Shown here: positions 34,656-43,790 of the stretch, one piece after another
Layout: every line of letters begins with the position of its first letter
How positions within the stretch are numbered: position 1 is the stretch's first letter
NCBI GenBank assembly: GCA_009928435.1
Contig: JAABNQ010000008.1
Coordinates: forward strand, 1-64,000
DNA from: Bacillus sp. HF117_J1_D
Lineage (GTDB): Bacteria > Bacillota > Bacilli > Bacillales > Bacillaceae_C
Length of the DNA: 64,000 nt
Direction of reading: 5' to 3'
Position numbers and translations under genes: made by a program
Notes under the pieces: model-generated
The model's input: only the letters and a program-made list of their open reading frames with translations
What the model was told of the DNA's origin: nothing
Database searches by the model: none

Positions 34656-36386
34656 TTATCTTCCGGGCAATTCTTTATAGTCAAATGTCTCCGGATCAAC
34701 TTCAACTAAGAAATGTTCACGCGCTTCTTCTACTGTGAAGTAATCATTTTTAACATCCATTGCGACCTGGGCTGCCGGTCGTTCTTTTGGATCGCCATAG
34801 CCTCCGCCCGTTCCAGTCATGAGACGGACTACATCGTTCGTATTCAATTGATAACGTGGGTAGACACCATAAGGTCCGTCTGTTTTCCCATCCGATTTAA
34901 TAACACAGAATTCATTCGGTGAGCCATCACATCCATTAGCGATTCCCCATGGAAGAAATTTATTGCGGCCAAATGTTGCCGTAACTGCCTGACCATCCGA
35001 TAATGCACGATAGGAACGGATTACTCCTTTACCGCCAATATACTTACCTGCACCTGCTCCATTTTCATCTTGACGCAAGCTATATTCATCCAACATCACA
35101 CCATATCTTGTTTCAGCTACTTCCACAGGGACATTGTAGGTTTCTCCATCTGCGATACAGAATTGCCCGGACTCCCCATCTTTTCGATTTGAAGCGCCCC
35201 ATCCTCCGACAGAAGGTTCAACGATGAGAAAAGGTTCATTTGTATCTTGGTGGGTACCCGACAATGTAACAGCACATACAGACAAGAACTGGCCTGCGGT
35301 TAACCGATTTGGCAATTGCGGAGCCATTGCTTTCCAAACTAGATCAAGGCATCCTAACAGCGTTTCGAAGTAGTTAGAAACAGGAACAGGTCGCTCAGCT
35401 GACATGATCGACTTCGGATCAACAATAACTGTCAACGGCCGGAATACACCATCGTTTACGTCTTGTCCCGGATTAGTGATAGCTAAAAATATTGTGCGAA
35501 CTGCAGAAACGAGACCGGTATATGAACAGTTCACTGGACCCAGCACTTGAGGGGAACTTCCCCGGAAATCGCAAACGAATTCATCGTCTGTAATGGTCAC
35601 CTTCACTTTAATTGGGAAGGGACCATTACCAAGTCCATCCGTATCAATGAAGTCCTCAGCATAAAACGTCCCTTTTGGGAGCTTTTTCAGTTCCTGACGA
35701 GCCATTTCTTCCCCATGATCAAGTAAATAATTAATAGCGGCAAGAATCGTTTCTTTTGAATGCTTTTCACAAAGTTCCTGCAAACGTCGATCACCAGTAC
35801 GAAGTGCCGCAATTTGCGCCCACATATCGCCAAGTGATAGATCAGGGAAGCGGACATTTGAACGGATAATTTCGATGAGTGCCTCATTCACTTTTCCTTC
35901 ATCAAAAAGTTTAAGACAAGAGAATTGAAGACCTTCTTGGAAAATGTCGACCGAGTCATTGGTGAATGAACCTGGATCTTTCCCTCCAACCTCCGTCCAG
36001 TGCGCTTTATTAGCAGAAAAAGCGATGATTTCACCTTCATAAAAGATTGGCATAACCAGCCCGACATCGGATAAATGTGAGCCCCCGCCTTGATAAGGGT
36101 CATTGATGATGATAATGTCGCCGGGCTTCAGTAGATCCCCCGGATATTTATTCAGCGTCTCTTTTACCATGAACGTAAGCATTCCGATAAATCCTGTAAC
36201 ACCATTTCCTTGTGTAAGGAGGTTTCCTTTAGCATCAGTAAGTCCACTTGCATAATCAAGCACTTCATAAATGATCGGACTCATGGACGTCCGTGCTAAT
36301 GCTACGAACATCTCATCACCGACGGCTAAGAGGGAGTCTTTTACGATTTCCAATGTGAACGGATCAATTTTTCTTGAGATGGTCAT
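34656..36386 (-). CDS. hyuB: Hydantoinase B/oxoprolinase-family subunit
   Basis: 576-aa B subunit of an ATP-dependent hydantoinase, oxoprolinase or acetone-carboxylase-like enzyme. Family motifs include DPFTLEIVKDSL, NDPYQGGGSHLSDVGLVMP, HWTEVGG and a C-terminal TGTGGGYGDPKERP. The start at 36386 follows AAGGAGG by 8 nt; the long frame to 36509 overlaps hyuA and is not used. One bp separates it from hyuA. Confidence 0.9.
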   Translation of the reverse strand: MTISRKIDPFTLEIVKDSLLAVGDEMFVALARTSMSPIIYEVLDYASGLTDAKGNLLTQGNGVTGFIGMLTFMVKETLNKYPGDLLKPGDIIIINDPYQGGGSHLSDVGLVMPIFYEGEIIAFSANKAHWTEVGGKDPGSFTNDSVDIFQEGLQFSCLKLFDEGKVNEALIEIIRSNVRFPDLSLGDMWAQIAALRTGDRRLQELCEKHSKETILAAINYLLDHGEEMARQELKKLPKGTFYAEDFIDTDGLGNGPFPIKVKVTITDDEFVCDFRGSSPQVLGPVNCSYTGLVSAVRTIFLAITNPGQDVNDGVFRPLTVIVDPKSIMSAERPVPVSNYFETLLGCLDLVWKAMAPQLPNRLTAGQFLSVCAVTLSGTHQDTNEPFLIVEPSVGGWGASNRKDGESGQFCIADGETYNVPVEVAETRYGVMLDEYSLRQDENGAGAGKYIGGKGVIRSYRALSDGQAVTATFGRNKFLPWGIANGCDGSPNEFCVIKSDGKTDGPYGVYPRYQLNTNDVVRLMTGTGGGYGDPKERPAAQVAMDVKNDYFTVEEAREHFLVEVDPETFDYKELPGR

Positions 36387-36387
36387 A

Positions 36388-38430
36388 TTAGTTTTCCTCC
36401 TTTTCGATGATGATATTGCCATAGTCATCCAAATAGAGCTTTTGCTGTTCATATATGACTGTGACTGCTGCTTTCTCCTCGACAATCGCCGGCCCAGCAA
36501 TAACTTCATTTACCGGTAGCTTGTCCCTATCATAGACAGGCGTTGCAACCCAGCCTTTATTCTCGTAATATACGTCACGATCCTCTTTTTTTGCTTCCGT
36601 TAGTGAACTTGTTCTGTTCAATTTGGAGATGGTCGGTTTCTCCACTTTTCCGAACGCTGTCACATGAAGATTCACGATTTCCGTTTGGGCATCTTCTAAT
36701 TTGAATGTATAGTTCTTTTCATGCAATTTATGGAAATCTTCGATGGCTTGCCTTTTTGCCTCATCCGTCCACTTTCCATTTGTAACAGGCACCTTCACTG
36801 TATGTTCCTGTCCAAGATAACGCATATCAGCGAATCGGTGGAATTCCACTTTGTCCTCTTTCATTCCTTCCTCGCTAAAATGCTGCAAAGCATTACGCTC
36901 AATTTCCTCCCACTGGCTATCGATCTCTTCCAATGACAGATCATTCATCCGCTTAATATATGTTTGAATATAGTCGTGACGAAGATCTGTCATCAGCATG
37001 CCCCATGCAGAGAATACTGGAGAAGCAATAGGTACGACAACCTTTTTAACACCAAGTTCCAGCGCCAGAGCCGGTGCATGCATGGAACCACCGCCGCCAA
37101 AAGCGAGCAATGTGAAATCTTGTGGATTATAACCTTTGCGTATTGAAATCAATTTTAAAGCATTCAACATGTTCGAATTAGCAATCCGAATGATGCCGAG
37201 AGCCGCTTCTTCAGGTGAGATTCCAAAATGATGTCCGATTTTCGTTGCGATAGCAGACCGAACAACATCCAAATTCACATCATAATCAAAATTTTTAGAT
37301 GATAAACGTCCAGTGAGTAAATTTGCATCTGTTGTAGTCGGTTCAGTTCCGCCTTGGCCATAGGCAACCGGTCCTGGGTTGGCTCCTGCCGATTGTGGTC
37401 CGACTTTCAAAGAGCCTGCTCCATCAATCCATGCAATTGAACCCCCGCCATTTCCAATCTCGATAATATCGACAACAGGAGTCTTGATAGGATACCCTGC
37501 ACTCCGGCTATCTTTTTCGATGTAATAATCAGTTGAAACCTTGACCTCTCCATTTTCAATCAACGAGCATTTTGCCGTTGTTCCGCCGATATCAAATGCT
37601 ATGATATTTTTTTCCCCTATCATTTCACCAAGGACAGCTGCACCGAAGATACCAGCTACCGGTCCGGACTCCACCATATTGATCGGTGCTTCTTTAGCTT
37701 TGTCGAACTTTGTGGTTCCTCCATTCGATTGCATAATATATCGTTGGTCGATTTCCGCCTGGGTCTTGAGTTCATTTTCAAGCTGATTGATATATGTTGT
37801 AGCCGCTGGTTGAACATAAGCGTTCAATACAGCTGTATTAGTCCGTTCATATTCCCGCCATTCCTGTGTAATGTAGCTAGAAGCAGTAACTTTTACTTCA
37901 GGCCACAGATCTTTAATCAATTTTACAGTTTGCTGTTCGTGTGAAGGGTTCGTGTAAGAGTGGAGGTATGAAACGGCAATTGCTTCGACTCCTTCCTTCT
38001 TGAAGAAATCAACACATTGTTTCACTTCATCTCTATTCAATTCACACAGAACTTCACCTTTATAATTAACGCGCTCACTTACTTCCCGGCGTAAATAACG
38101 TTCAACAAATGGTATCGGTTTTTCATAATTCACATTGAACAGGTCCGGGCGATTACCACGGGCAATTTCTAGTACATCGCGAAATCCCTTCGTTGTGATC
38201 AAGCCTGTTTTAGCACCTTTTCTTTCCGTCAATGCATTAATAATAACCGTTGTCCCATGAATGAACATTGAGATGGACGACTGATCAACTCCGCTTTTTT
38301 TAATGACATCTAAGACACCTTTTTCAAAGTTTGGTGGGGTCGTACTGCTTTTATCAATCCCGATATTGCCATTGTCATCAACGTATACTAAATCAGTGAA
38401 TGTTCCTCCAATATCAGTAGCTACTCTCAT
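36388..38430 (-). CDS. hyuA: Hydantoinase A/oxoprolinase-family subunit
   Basis: 680-aa ATP-binding A subunit: N-terminal RVATDIGGTFTDLVYVD phosphate loop, HGTTVIINALTERKGA, central FDIGGTTAKCSLIENG and GNGGGSIAWID, C-terminal GPAIVEEKAAVTVIYE. ATG 38430 is preferred, about 10 nt after AGGAG; the in-frame GTG at 38439 is too close to that site. It is the first structural gene, and repeat copy D occupies the whole gap up to the regulator gene. True substrate (hydantoin, 5-oxoproline, ketone) unknown. Confidence 0.9.
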   Translation of the reverse strand: MRVATDIGGTFTDLVYVDDNGNIGIDKSSTTPPNFEKGVLDVIKKSGVDQSSISMFIHGTTVIINALTERKGAKTGLITTKGFRDVLEIARGNRPDLFNVNYEKPIPFVERYLRREVSERVNYKGEVLCELNRDEVKQCVDFFKKEGVEAIAVSYLHSYTNPSHEQQTVKLIKDLWPEVKVTASSYITQEWREYERTNTAVLNAYVQPAATTYINQLENELKTQAEIDQRYIMQSNGGTTKFDKAKEAPINMVESGPVAGIFGAAVLGEMIGEKNIIAFDIGGTTAKCSLIENGEVKVSTDYYIEKDSRSAGYPIKTPVVDIIEIGNGGGSIAWIDGAGSLKVGPQSAGANPGPVAYGQGGTEPTTTDANLLTGRLSSKNFDYDVNLDVVRSAIATKIGHHFGISPEEAALGIIRIANSNMLNALKLISIRKGYNPQDFTLLAFGGGGSMHAPALALELGVKKVVVPIASPVFSAWGMLMTDLRHDYIQTYIKRMNDLSLEEIDSQWEEIERNALQHFSEEGMKEDKVEFHRFADMRYLGQEHTVKVPVTNGKWTDEAKRQAIEDFHKLHEKNYTFKLEDAQTEIVNLHVTAFGKVEKPTISKLNRTSSLTEAKKEDRDVYYENKGWVATPVYDRDKLPVNEVIAGPAIVEEKAAVTVIYEQQKLYLDDYGNIIIEKEEN

Positions 38431-38447
38431 GCTGGTCACACTCCTAT

Positions 38448-38629
38448 AATCAAATGGGCCTTGGCGTATTTGCGCTCAGATTTTATCGAGCTCTGTTCGA
38501 TAAAATCTGAGACATCCGCCGGAGGCTTTAACTTTATTCAGCCTAGGTTTGAACCCCACTGAATGGAATACCAATAGGCATTCATCCCACACTACAGAAG
38601 TAGGAAACTTCTGCTGAAGGAAGTTAAAA
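38448..38629 (+). repeat. Dispersed structured repeat element, copy D
   Basis: Shares all blocks with copy C, including the TTATCGAGC hairpin and the internal TTTAACTTTATTCAGC (38527-38542) able to pair with GCTGAAGGAAGTTAAA (38613-38628). Its right end supplies the TAA stop codon of the minus-strand XRE gene, and its left end lies within 18 bp of the hyuA start, so any hyuA-proximal promoter would fall inside the element. Confidence 0.87.
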
Positions 38630-39169
38630 AATAATTGGTGTCACTATGCTTAAAACAATACTTTCCTCTGAAAGTGGATTTTCCCATTGGTGAATCAGAC
38701 TGGAAGGATAATGAATTGTATCTCCTTCGAATAAATGAAACTTCTCTTCATTCAAATAAAAAATCACCTCACCCTTTAACACATAATAGAATTCCTCCCC
38801 ATTATGGCTAAAAGAATGTTGCTCGTGCATATGCGGTGGCAGCACAACCTTTAAAGGCTCCAGCTTCCGGTTGTTAAAAGTACCCGTTAGCCTTGTGTAC
38901 ACCTGACTCCCTGAGCTTGTAGTAAAGCTATGTTGTTCATTCGCACGAACAACATATTGCTGCTGTGTAGTCTCTTCCAAAAAGAAATAATTAATATGAA
39001 TCCCCAATGCATCAGAGATTTTTTTGAGTGAAGTTATAGATAAAGATGATGCACCTCTTTCTATCTGTGATAAAAAGCTTAGTGATAATCCCGTTTTCTC
39101 ACTCAATTCCTTTAGCGTAAGATTACGCTCTTGACGCAACGCCTTGATCTTAATGTGAATTTCATCCAT
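38624..39169 (-). CDS. XRE-family regulator with C-terminal cupin domain
   Basis: 181-aa regulator: N-terminal helix-turn-helix (about 1-65, LKELSEKTGLSLSFLSQIERG) and a small-molecule-binding cupin domain (about 105-175, HMHEQHSFSHNGEEFYYVLKGE). The ATG at 39169 lies 9 nt after GAAAGGG. It is upstream of, and co-directional with, hyuA, so it is the likely regulator of the hydantoinase operon and may be cotranscribed through repeat copy D. Confidence 0.85.
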   Translation of the reverse strand: MDEIHIKIKALRQERNLTLKELSEKTGLSLSFLSQIERGASSLSITSLKKISDALGIHINYFFLEETTQQQYVVRANEQHSFTTSSGSQVYTRLTGTFNNRKLEPLKVVLPPHMHEQHSFSHNGEEFYYVLKGEVIFYLNEEKFHLFEGDTIHYPSSLIHQWENPLSEESIVLSIVTPIIF

Positions 39170-39516
39170 ATACGAATACCCTTTCAAAATTGAAGTATAA
39201 GTGTAGTAGTTCTGAATATAGCATAATTATTTTACAGTTGCAACGATTATTATTAATTATCAGTCAACTAAATATAGATATTTTTAGAATGTTTCTGCAC
39301 ATATCCGAGTTAGCAAAAATAAAAAATGACTGAGCATTCTCAGACATTTTTGTTAATTTTAAGCACTCAATTTGTTTATTAGATGTTTCATATTTCTGGT
39401 TTAACTACTAATAACTTCTTGATATTTGATACCTTTCTATATTCACAGTATAATCAATAAGAACAAGCATTCGAGTGAAATTGTATGGATAGACGAACAA
39501 GGTGGTAATTTTTTGT
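39170..39516. other. AT-rich intergenic region with one hairpin
   Basis: Holds the XRE promoter region and a hairpin at 39323-39351 (AAATG/CTGAG with CTCAG/CATTT, T-rich after it), which looks like a plus-strand terminator although no plus-strand gene precedes it. Confidence 0.45.
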
Positions 39517-39693
39517 ATGAAACGAAAGATAGTTCATTACTTTATTTTCTTTTTGTTCCTGTTCATCTGCAATTTGATAGTTAATCATTTCCTGAAACAT
39601 AATTTAAACATTCTAACCGCATTTTCCACCGCGTTAGGTGTCTCATTTGGAATGTTTTTTGTTAAGCGATGGATGACAAAAATAAAAATTTAA
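39517..39693 (+). CDS. Small two-helix membrane protein, 58 aa
   Basis: Hydrophobic segments IVHYFIFFLFLFICNLIV and FSTALGVSFGMFFV with basic ends (MKRK..., KRWMTKIKI). AAGGTGG lies about 11 nt before the ATG. No family recognised. A hairpin (TCCACCCT/AGGGTGGA) follows at 39698. Confidence 0.6.
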   Translation: MKRKIVHYFIFFLFLFICNLIVNHFLKHNLNILTAFSTALGVSFGMFFVKRWMTKIKI

Positions 39694-39820
39694 AAATCCA
39701 CCCTGAAAAAGGGTGGACTGCTTGCATGCTAAAGTATATAAAATAGTGTTCCGCAAAGTTATTTTTATAATATGTTTTTTACATGCTCAATCTTGATTTC
39801 CTTCGAATCTGTTTGAGCAA

Positions 39821-40471
39821 CTACCAATTTTCGATTTCCGGACGTTCTTTTTTCAAATTGCCCTTTTTGGATGAGCGGTTCCGCAGTTCCGCTAACACAG
39901 CCTCAAGCGGTACATTTTGATCCGCCATTAGAACAAGACAATGGTAAAAGAGGTCACCAAATTCATTGACAAGCTCCTCTTTATCTTGATTCTTAGCAGC
40001 AATGATGACTTCACCAGCTTCTTCGATCAGCTTTTTGGCAATCTTATCTGTACCTTTTTCGAATAAATAAGCAGTATATGATCCTTCAACAGGCTCCGTT
40101 TTTCGCTCTGTTATTTCATCATCAAGAGATGCCATAACAGAAGACAAAGGCAATTCTTCATGTTCACCTTCAATTGTATCAAAGAAGCAGGAATATTCAC
40201 CTGTATGGCAAGCAGGACCCAACGGATCAACCCTCACCAGCAAAGTGTCGCCATCACAATCCGCCTGGATGGACTTAACCCGCTGCTTGTTACCAGATGT
40301 AGCCCCTTTATTCCAATATTCCTTGCGGGATCTGGAATAAAACCACGTTTCCTTTGTTTCCAGGGTTTTGTTGAAAGCAGTTTCGTCCATATAAGCAAGC
40401 ATCAGGACCTCGCCGCTCTTGTCATCAACGACAATGGCCGGAATCAGTCCTTTGGAAAAATCAGGAGTCAC
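39821..40471 (-). CDS. hisI: Bifunctional phosphoribosyl-AMP cyclohydrolase / phosphoribosyl-ATP pyrophosphatase
   Basis: Steps 2 and 3 of histidine biosynthesis in one 216-aa protein (HisIE). The N-terminal cyclohydrolase domain (about 1-110) has [15 protein letters not shown], the metal-binding DCDGDTLL and [12 protein letters not shown]; the C-terminal pyrophosphatase domain (about 120-210) has [12 protein letters not shown] and [13 protein letters not shown]. It starts at GTG 40471, 9 nt after GAGGAG, overlapping the end of hisF by 11 nt. Last gene of the his operon. Confidence 0.95.
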   Translation of the reverse strand: MTPDFSKGLIPAIVVDDKSGEVLMLAYMDETAFNKTLETKETWFYSRSRKEYWNKGATSGNKQRVKSIQADCDGDTLLVRVDPLGPACHTGEYSCFFDTIEGEHEELPLSSVMASLDDEITERKTEPVEGSYTAYLFEKGTDKIAKKLIEEAGEVIIAAKNQDKEELVNEFGDLFYHCLVLMADQNVPLEAVLAELRNRSSKKGNLKKERPEIENW

Positions 40472-41216
40472 TGACGTTCACTCCTCGCTCGCGGCATCGC
40501 TCTTTTACTTCAGGGATACTCACGGTATTTTCGTGAAAAATAGATGCCGCCAAGGCAGAAGCACAATCCGTCTTTTCAAATACTTCGACGATGTGGCCTA
40601 AGTTGCCACATCCGCCGGAAGCCGTAACCGGAATCGCAACCGCCTCGACTATCGCTTTTGTCAATTCCAAATCATAACCGTCTTTCATACCGTCCCGGTC
40701 AACGCTTGTCAGTAAAATTTCACCGGCTCCCAGCTCTTCAAGCATTTTGGACCATTGCACTGCATCCAATCCAGCATCCTTCATGCCGCCATGAGTCATC
40801 ACATGCCATGAGCCATCTGGGAATTGCTTAGCATCCACAGCTGCGACAATCTTTTCGGACCCAAATTTTTCTGCCGCTTCCTTAATTAGTTCAGGACGAT
40901 CTACCGCAGCTGAATTGATTCCGACCTTATCTGCACCGGCATCGAGAACCCGTGAAATATCATCCAAGTTTTTAATTCCTCCGCCGACCGCAAACGGAAT
41001 GGATATTTTTTCAGCTACCCTTTTCACTACATCCACCATCGTATCTCTGCCTTCTGTCGTCGCCGAGATATCAAGAAGTACCAATTCATCGGCACCATTT
41101 TCCGAATAATTAGAGGCCATCTCCACCGGGTCGCCCATTAAGCGAAGCCCTTCAAAATTAATTCCTTTCACCACTTGCCCGTCCTTTACGTCTAAACAAG
41201 GAATAATCTTCTTCAT
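40461..41216 (-). CDS. hisF: Imidazole glycerol phosphate synthase subunit HisF
   Basis: TIM-barrel cyclase subunit, 251 aa, with catalytic Asp in [14 protein letters not shown] and AAVDAKQ and phosphate-binding GGGIKNL and ASGGCGN. It normally receives ammonia from HisH, whose gene is missing from this operon. It lies 3 bp after hisA. Confidence 0.95.
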   Translation of the reverse strand: MKKIIPCLDVKDGQVVKGINFEGLRLMGDPVEMASNYSENGADELVLLDISATTEGRDTMVDVVKRVAEKISIPFAVGGGIKNLDDISRVLDAGADKVGINSAAVDRPELIKEAAEKFGSEKIVAAVDAKQFPDGSWHVMTHGGMKDAGLDAVQWSKMLEELGAGEILLTSVDRDGMKDGYDLELTKAIVEAVAIPVTASGGCGNLGHIVEVFEKTDCASALAASIFHENTVSIPEVKERCRERGVNVSDS

Positions 41217-41219
41217 TTC

Positions 41220-41918
41220 TCATGACCTCCTTAGTTTTACCGTGCCTTCATACATAGCCTTTCCGACAATGGCTTCCTCGATGCCAAGTTCTGCAACTGC
41301 ATCAAGGTCCGCCTGGTTTCTAATTCCGCCTGAAGCGACAATCTTACACTCAACAGCATCATTGATCTTTTTCAACTGTTCAAGGTTCGGTCCCTGCATC
41401 GTGCCGTCCTTGGAAATATCTGTGAAAACGATCGTTTCCATCCCGAGCTCTTCCATCTTCTTAGCAAACTTGATGTAATCCACTTCCGTCTCGGTTTCCC
41501 AACCTGAAACAGCCACTTTCTCATTGCGAGCATCGATTCCAATGACGATATTTTTCTTGTAATCCTTCAATGCTTCTTTTAAAAAATGTTCATCCTCGAC
41601 TGCTGCCGTTCCGATGACAACACGCTCAGCGCCTGCCTCAACGTACGCCTTCACAGTTTCAAGGTTGCGGATCCCACCTCCAATCTGAATAGGAACAGGC
41701 GATTTTGCACAAAGCCTAGAGATCAACTCAAGCTGATCAGGCTTCCCTGAACGTGCTCCATCCAAATCAACAATATGAATGATTTCCGCCCCATCATCAA
41801 TAAAAGTTTGAAGCTGAGATTCCGGATCACTTCCCACCTGTGTTGTTTGATTGAAATCTCCCTGATAAAGCCTGACGCATTTTCCATCAATCAAGTCCAT
41901 TGCTGGTAAAATCTTCAT
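41220..41918 (-). CDS. hisA: ProFAR isomerase HisA
   Basis: TIM-barrel isomerase converting ProFAR to PRFAR. 232 aa, slightly shorter than the common 240-245. It has LPAMDLIDGKCVRLYQGD (catalytic Asp), QIGGGIRNL and FTDISKDGTMQGPN. It has its own GTAGGAGG site after the 226-bp gap that follows hisB. Confidence 0.94.
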   Translation of the reverse strand: MKILPAMDLIDGKCVRLYQGDFNQTTQVGSDPESQLQTFIDDGAEIIHIVDLDGARSGKPDQLELISRLCAKSPVPIQIGGGIRNLETVKAYVEAGAERVVIGTAAVEDEHFLKEALKDYKKNIVIGIDARNEKVAVSGWETETEVDYIKFAKKMEELGMETIVFTDISKDGTMQGPNLEQLKKINDAVECKIVASGGIRNQADLDAVAELGIEEAIVGKAMYEGTVKLRRS

Positions 41919-42144
41919 AGGTTCCTCCTACAAACGTTTTGCTTATTTTTAAGAAAGTATAAAATACATTGAGCCCTCTCCCGAAATAGAATGCGGGCAC
42001 AGCATATTCAAGGAAGCATATGTTTCCCTCGTCGCAAAGCTACATGAAGCATACTCAAAGATGCTTTTCACGATGTAATTTAAATGAGCAGCTTTGCTGT
42101 GGTCGCTGAAGAACTGACTCCTCACAATACGCCTAGGGCTTTTC
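41919..42144 (-). other. Gap in the his operon where hisH is expected
   Basis: In B. subtilis hisH lies between hisB and hisA. Here 226 bp separate them, too short for hisH (about 630 bp). No hisH motif (GVCLGMQ, HPEKS) can be read in any frame. On the minus strand a GTG frame of 58 codons follows hisB, without a ribosome binding site and without recognised similarity. The DNA contains near-palindromic GGAAGCATATGTTTCC, so it looks like an intergenic repeat element rather than a gene. Confidence 0.7.
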
Positions 42145-42732
42145 TTATTCCAACAGGCCCTTTGTTGAAAGAACCCCTTTTATATTAGGGTCAATATTGA
42201 CCGCTTCTCTTAAAGCACGTCCAAGCGCTTTAAAAATCGCCTCGATTTTATGATGGGTATTTTCCCCATACAAAACCCGAGCGTGGAGCGTGATACCTGC
42301 GTTAAATGCAAATGCCTGGAAAAATTCCCTTACAAGCTCTGTATCAAAATTACCCAGTGACTGCATTTTAAAATCACCTTCAAAATGAAGGAACGGCCGA
42401 CCGCTTATATCGAGCGAAACAAATCCAAGCGCATCATCCATCGGGACATAGGATGTCCCGAATCGGACGATCCCCTGCTTGTCACCAAGTGCTTCCCTAA
42501 ATGCTTTTCCCAGGACAATCCCCGTATCTTCTACTGTATGATGGCTATCAATATGAAGATCGCCCTCCACTGTCGCCTTAAGTCCAAATCTGCCATGCCG
42601 CGCAAAAGCAGTCAGCATATGATCAAAAAAACCGACCCCCGTATGAATTTCAACCTCCGTCGGATCATCAAGACAAACTGCAAGCTCTATCCTTGTTTCA
42701 CTTGTCTCCCTTTTACTTGACGCTTGGCGCAT
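42145..42732 (-). CDS. hisB: Imidazoleglycerol-phosphate dehydratase HisB
   Basis: 195-aa monofunctional dehydratase with the manganese-binding motifs [24 protein letters not shown], the second-half [19 protein letters not shown] and C-terminal STKG. Its ATG overlaps the hisC stop by one base (TAATG). Confidence 0.95.
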   Translation of the reverse strand: MRQASSKRETSETRIELAVCLDDPTEVEIHTGVGFFDHMLTAFARHGRFGLKATVEGDLHIDSHHTVEDTGIVLGKAFREALGDKQGIVRFGTSYVPMDDALGFVSLDISGRPFLHFEGDFKMQSLGNFDTELVREFFQAFAFNAGITLHARVLYGENTHHKIEAIFKALGRALREAVNIDPNIKGVLSTKGLLE

Positions 42733-43790
42733 TACTTGTCACTCCAATTCATCAATGCCTCTTTCAGCTTCGCATGTTCTTCTGCAGTCCCTGCAGATAT
42801 TCGGACAGCTTTGAAAGAACCTTTTCCGAAATAGCGGATTTTTATTTTTCTTTCATATAAAAATTCAGCTAAATCCTGAGCTTCTTCCATCCTCACTAAA
42901 TAGAAGTTCGTGCTGCTCGGATACAGAACAGCTCCTGGCACCCTGCCGGCAAATTCTGTCATGATTTCTTCAAGCTCTGCAATTTGTGCTAGTTGCATAA
43001 TTAAAAATTGGTCCAAAAGCTCAGGCTTTTTCAAAAGCTGCGTGCCCATCTGAGCGGAAACGGTATTTACGTTATATGGCGGTTTAACCGCTGTAATCCC
43101 CTCAATGATCCGATCATTGGCTATCATAAAACCAAGGCGGAGCGCCGCCATTCCAAGCGCTTTTGAAGCCGTCCTCAAAATAAGGAGGTTCTCATAATCG
43201 AGCACCTGTTTAGCAAAGGCTGACTCCCCGGCAAAGTCGATATAAGCCTCATCTAGAATAAGGAGGCCTCCCACTTGCTTCATCGCACCGATCAATGCTT
43301 CGATTTCCTCATTTTCATATAATCTGCCTGTAGGATTGTTCGGGTTGGACAAGAACAATAATTTTGGGTTCAATCGTTCGATCTCTGCCTTCATTTTATC
43401 CAACGGCAATGTGAAATCTTCGTTCAACTGGATCGATGCCACTTCTGCCCCCATGACACGGGCATTTTTTTCGTACATGGAAAAATCGGGTTCCAATACG
43501 ATGACATGATCCCCTGGATCAAGTGCATATTGGCAAATAAGCGTGATGCATTCATCCGATCCATTTCCTGCCAAAATATTCTCGGCAGGAAAGCCGGAAA
43601 ACTTGCTGTATGCCTCGATCAACGCTTCCGTACTTTCTGCCGGATAACGGTTTAACAGCGTTTGTTCTAACTCGGAAAAGTCAAGATAGGAAAGGAGGCT
43701 TGTATATGCCTCATTGTTATCAAGCCTGATTATATCAGCTTGTTCAGACGTCACTTTATAAGGAACCAACCCACGGAGTGTTTTTCTCAC
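42732..43790 (-). CDS. hisC: Histidinol-phosphate aminotransferase HisC
   Basis: PLP fold-I aminotransferase of 352 aa with [26 protein letters not shown] and the PLP lysine in [15 protein letters not shown]. It starts at GTG overlapping the hisD stop. In B. subtilis hisC sits in the trp/aro region instead; here it is inside the his operon. Confidence 0.93.
   Translation of the reverse strand: MRKTLRGLVPYKVTSEQADIIRLDNNEAYTSLLSYLDFSELEQTLLNRYPAESTEALIEAYSKFSGFPAENILAGNGSDECITLICQYALDPGDHVIVLEPDFSMYEKNARVMGAEVASIQLNEDFTLPLDKMKAEIERLNPKLLFLSNPNNPTGRLYENEEIEALIGAMKQVGGLLILDEAYIDFAGESAFAKQVLDYENLLILRTASKALGMAALRLGFMIANDRIIEGITAVKPPYNVNTVSAQMGTQLLKKPELLDQFLIMQLAQIAELEEIMTEFAGRVPGAVLYPSSTNFYLVRMEEAQDLAEFLYERKIKIRYFGKGSFKAVRISAGTAEEHAKLKEALMNWSDK

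Noticed and set aside
41951-42118. 58-codon GTG frame in the his gap as a small gene
   Set aside because: No ribosome binding site, no recognisable motif, and the DNA looks like an intergenic repeat; treated as non-coding.
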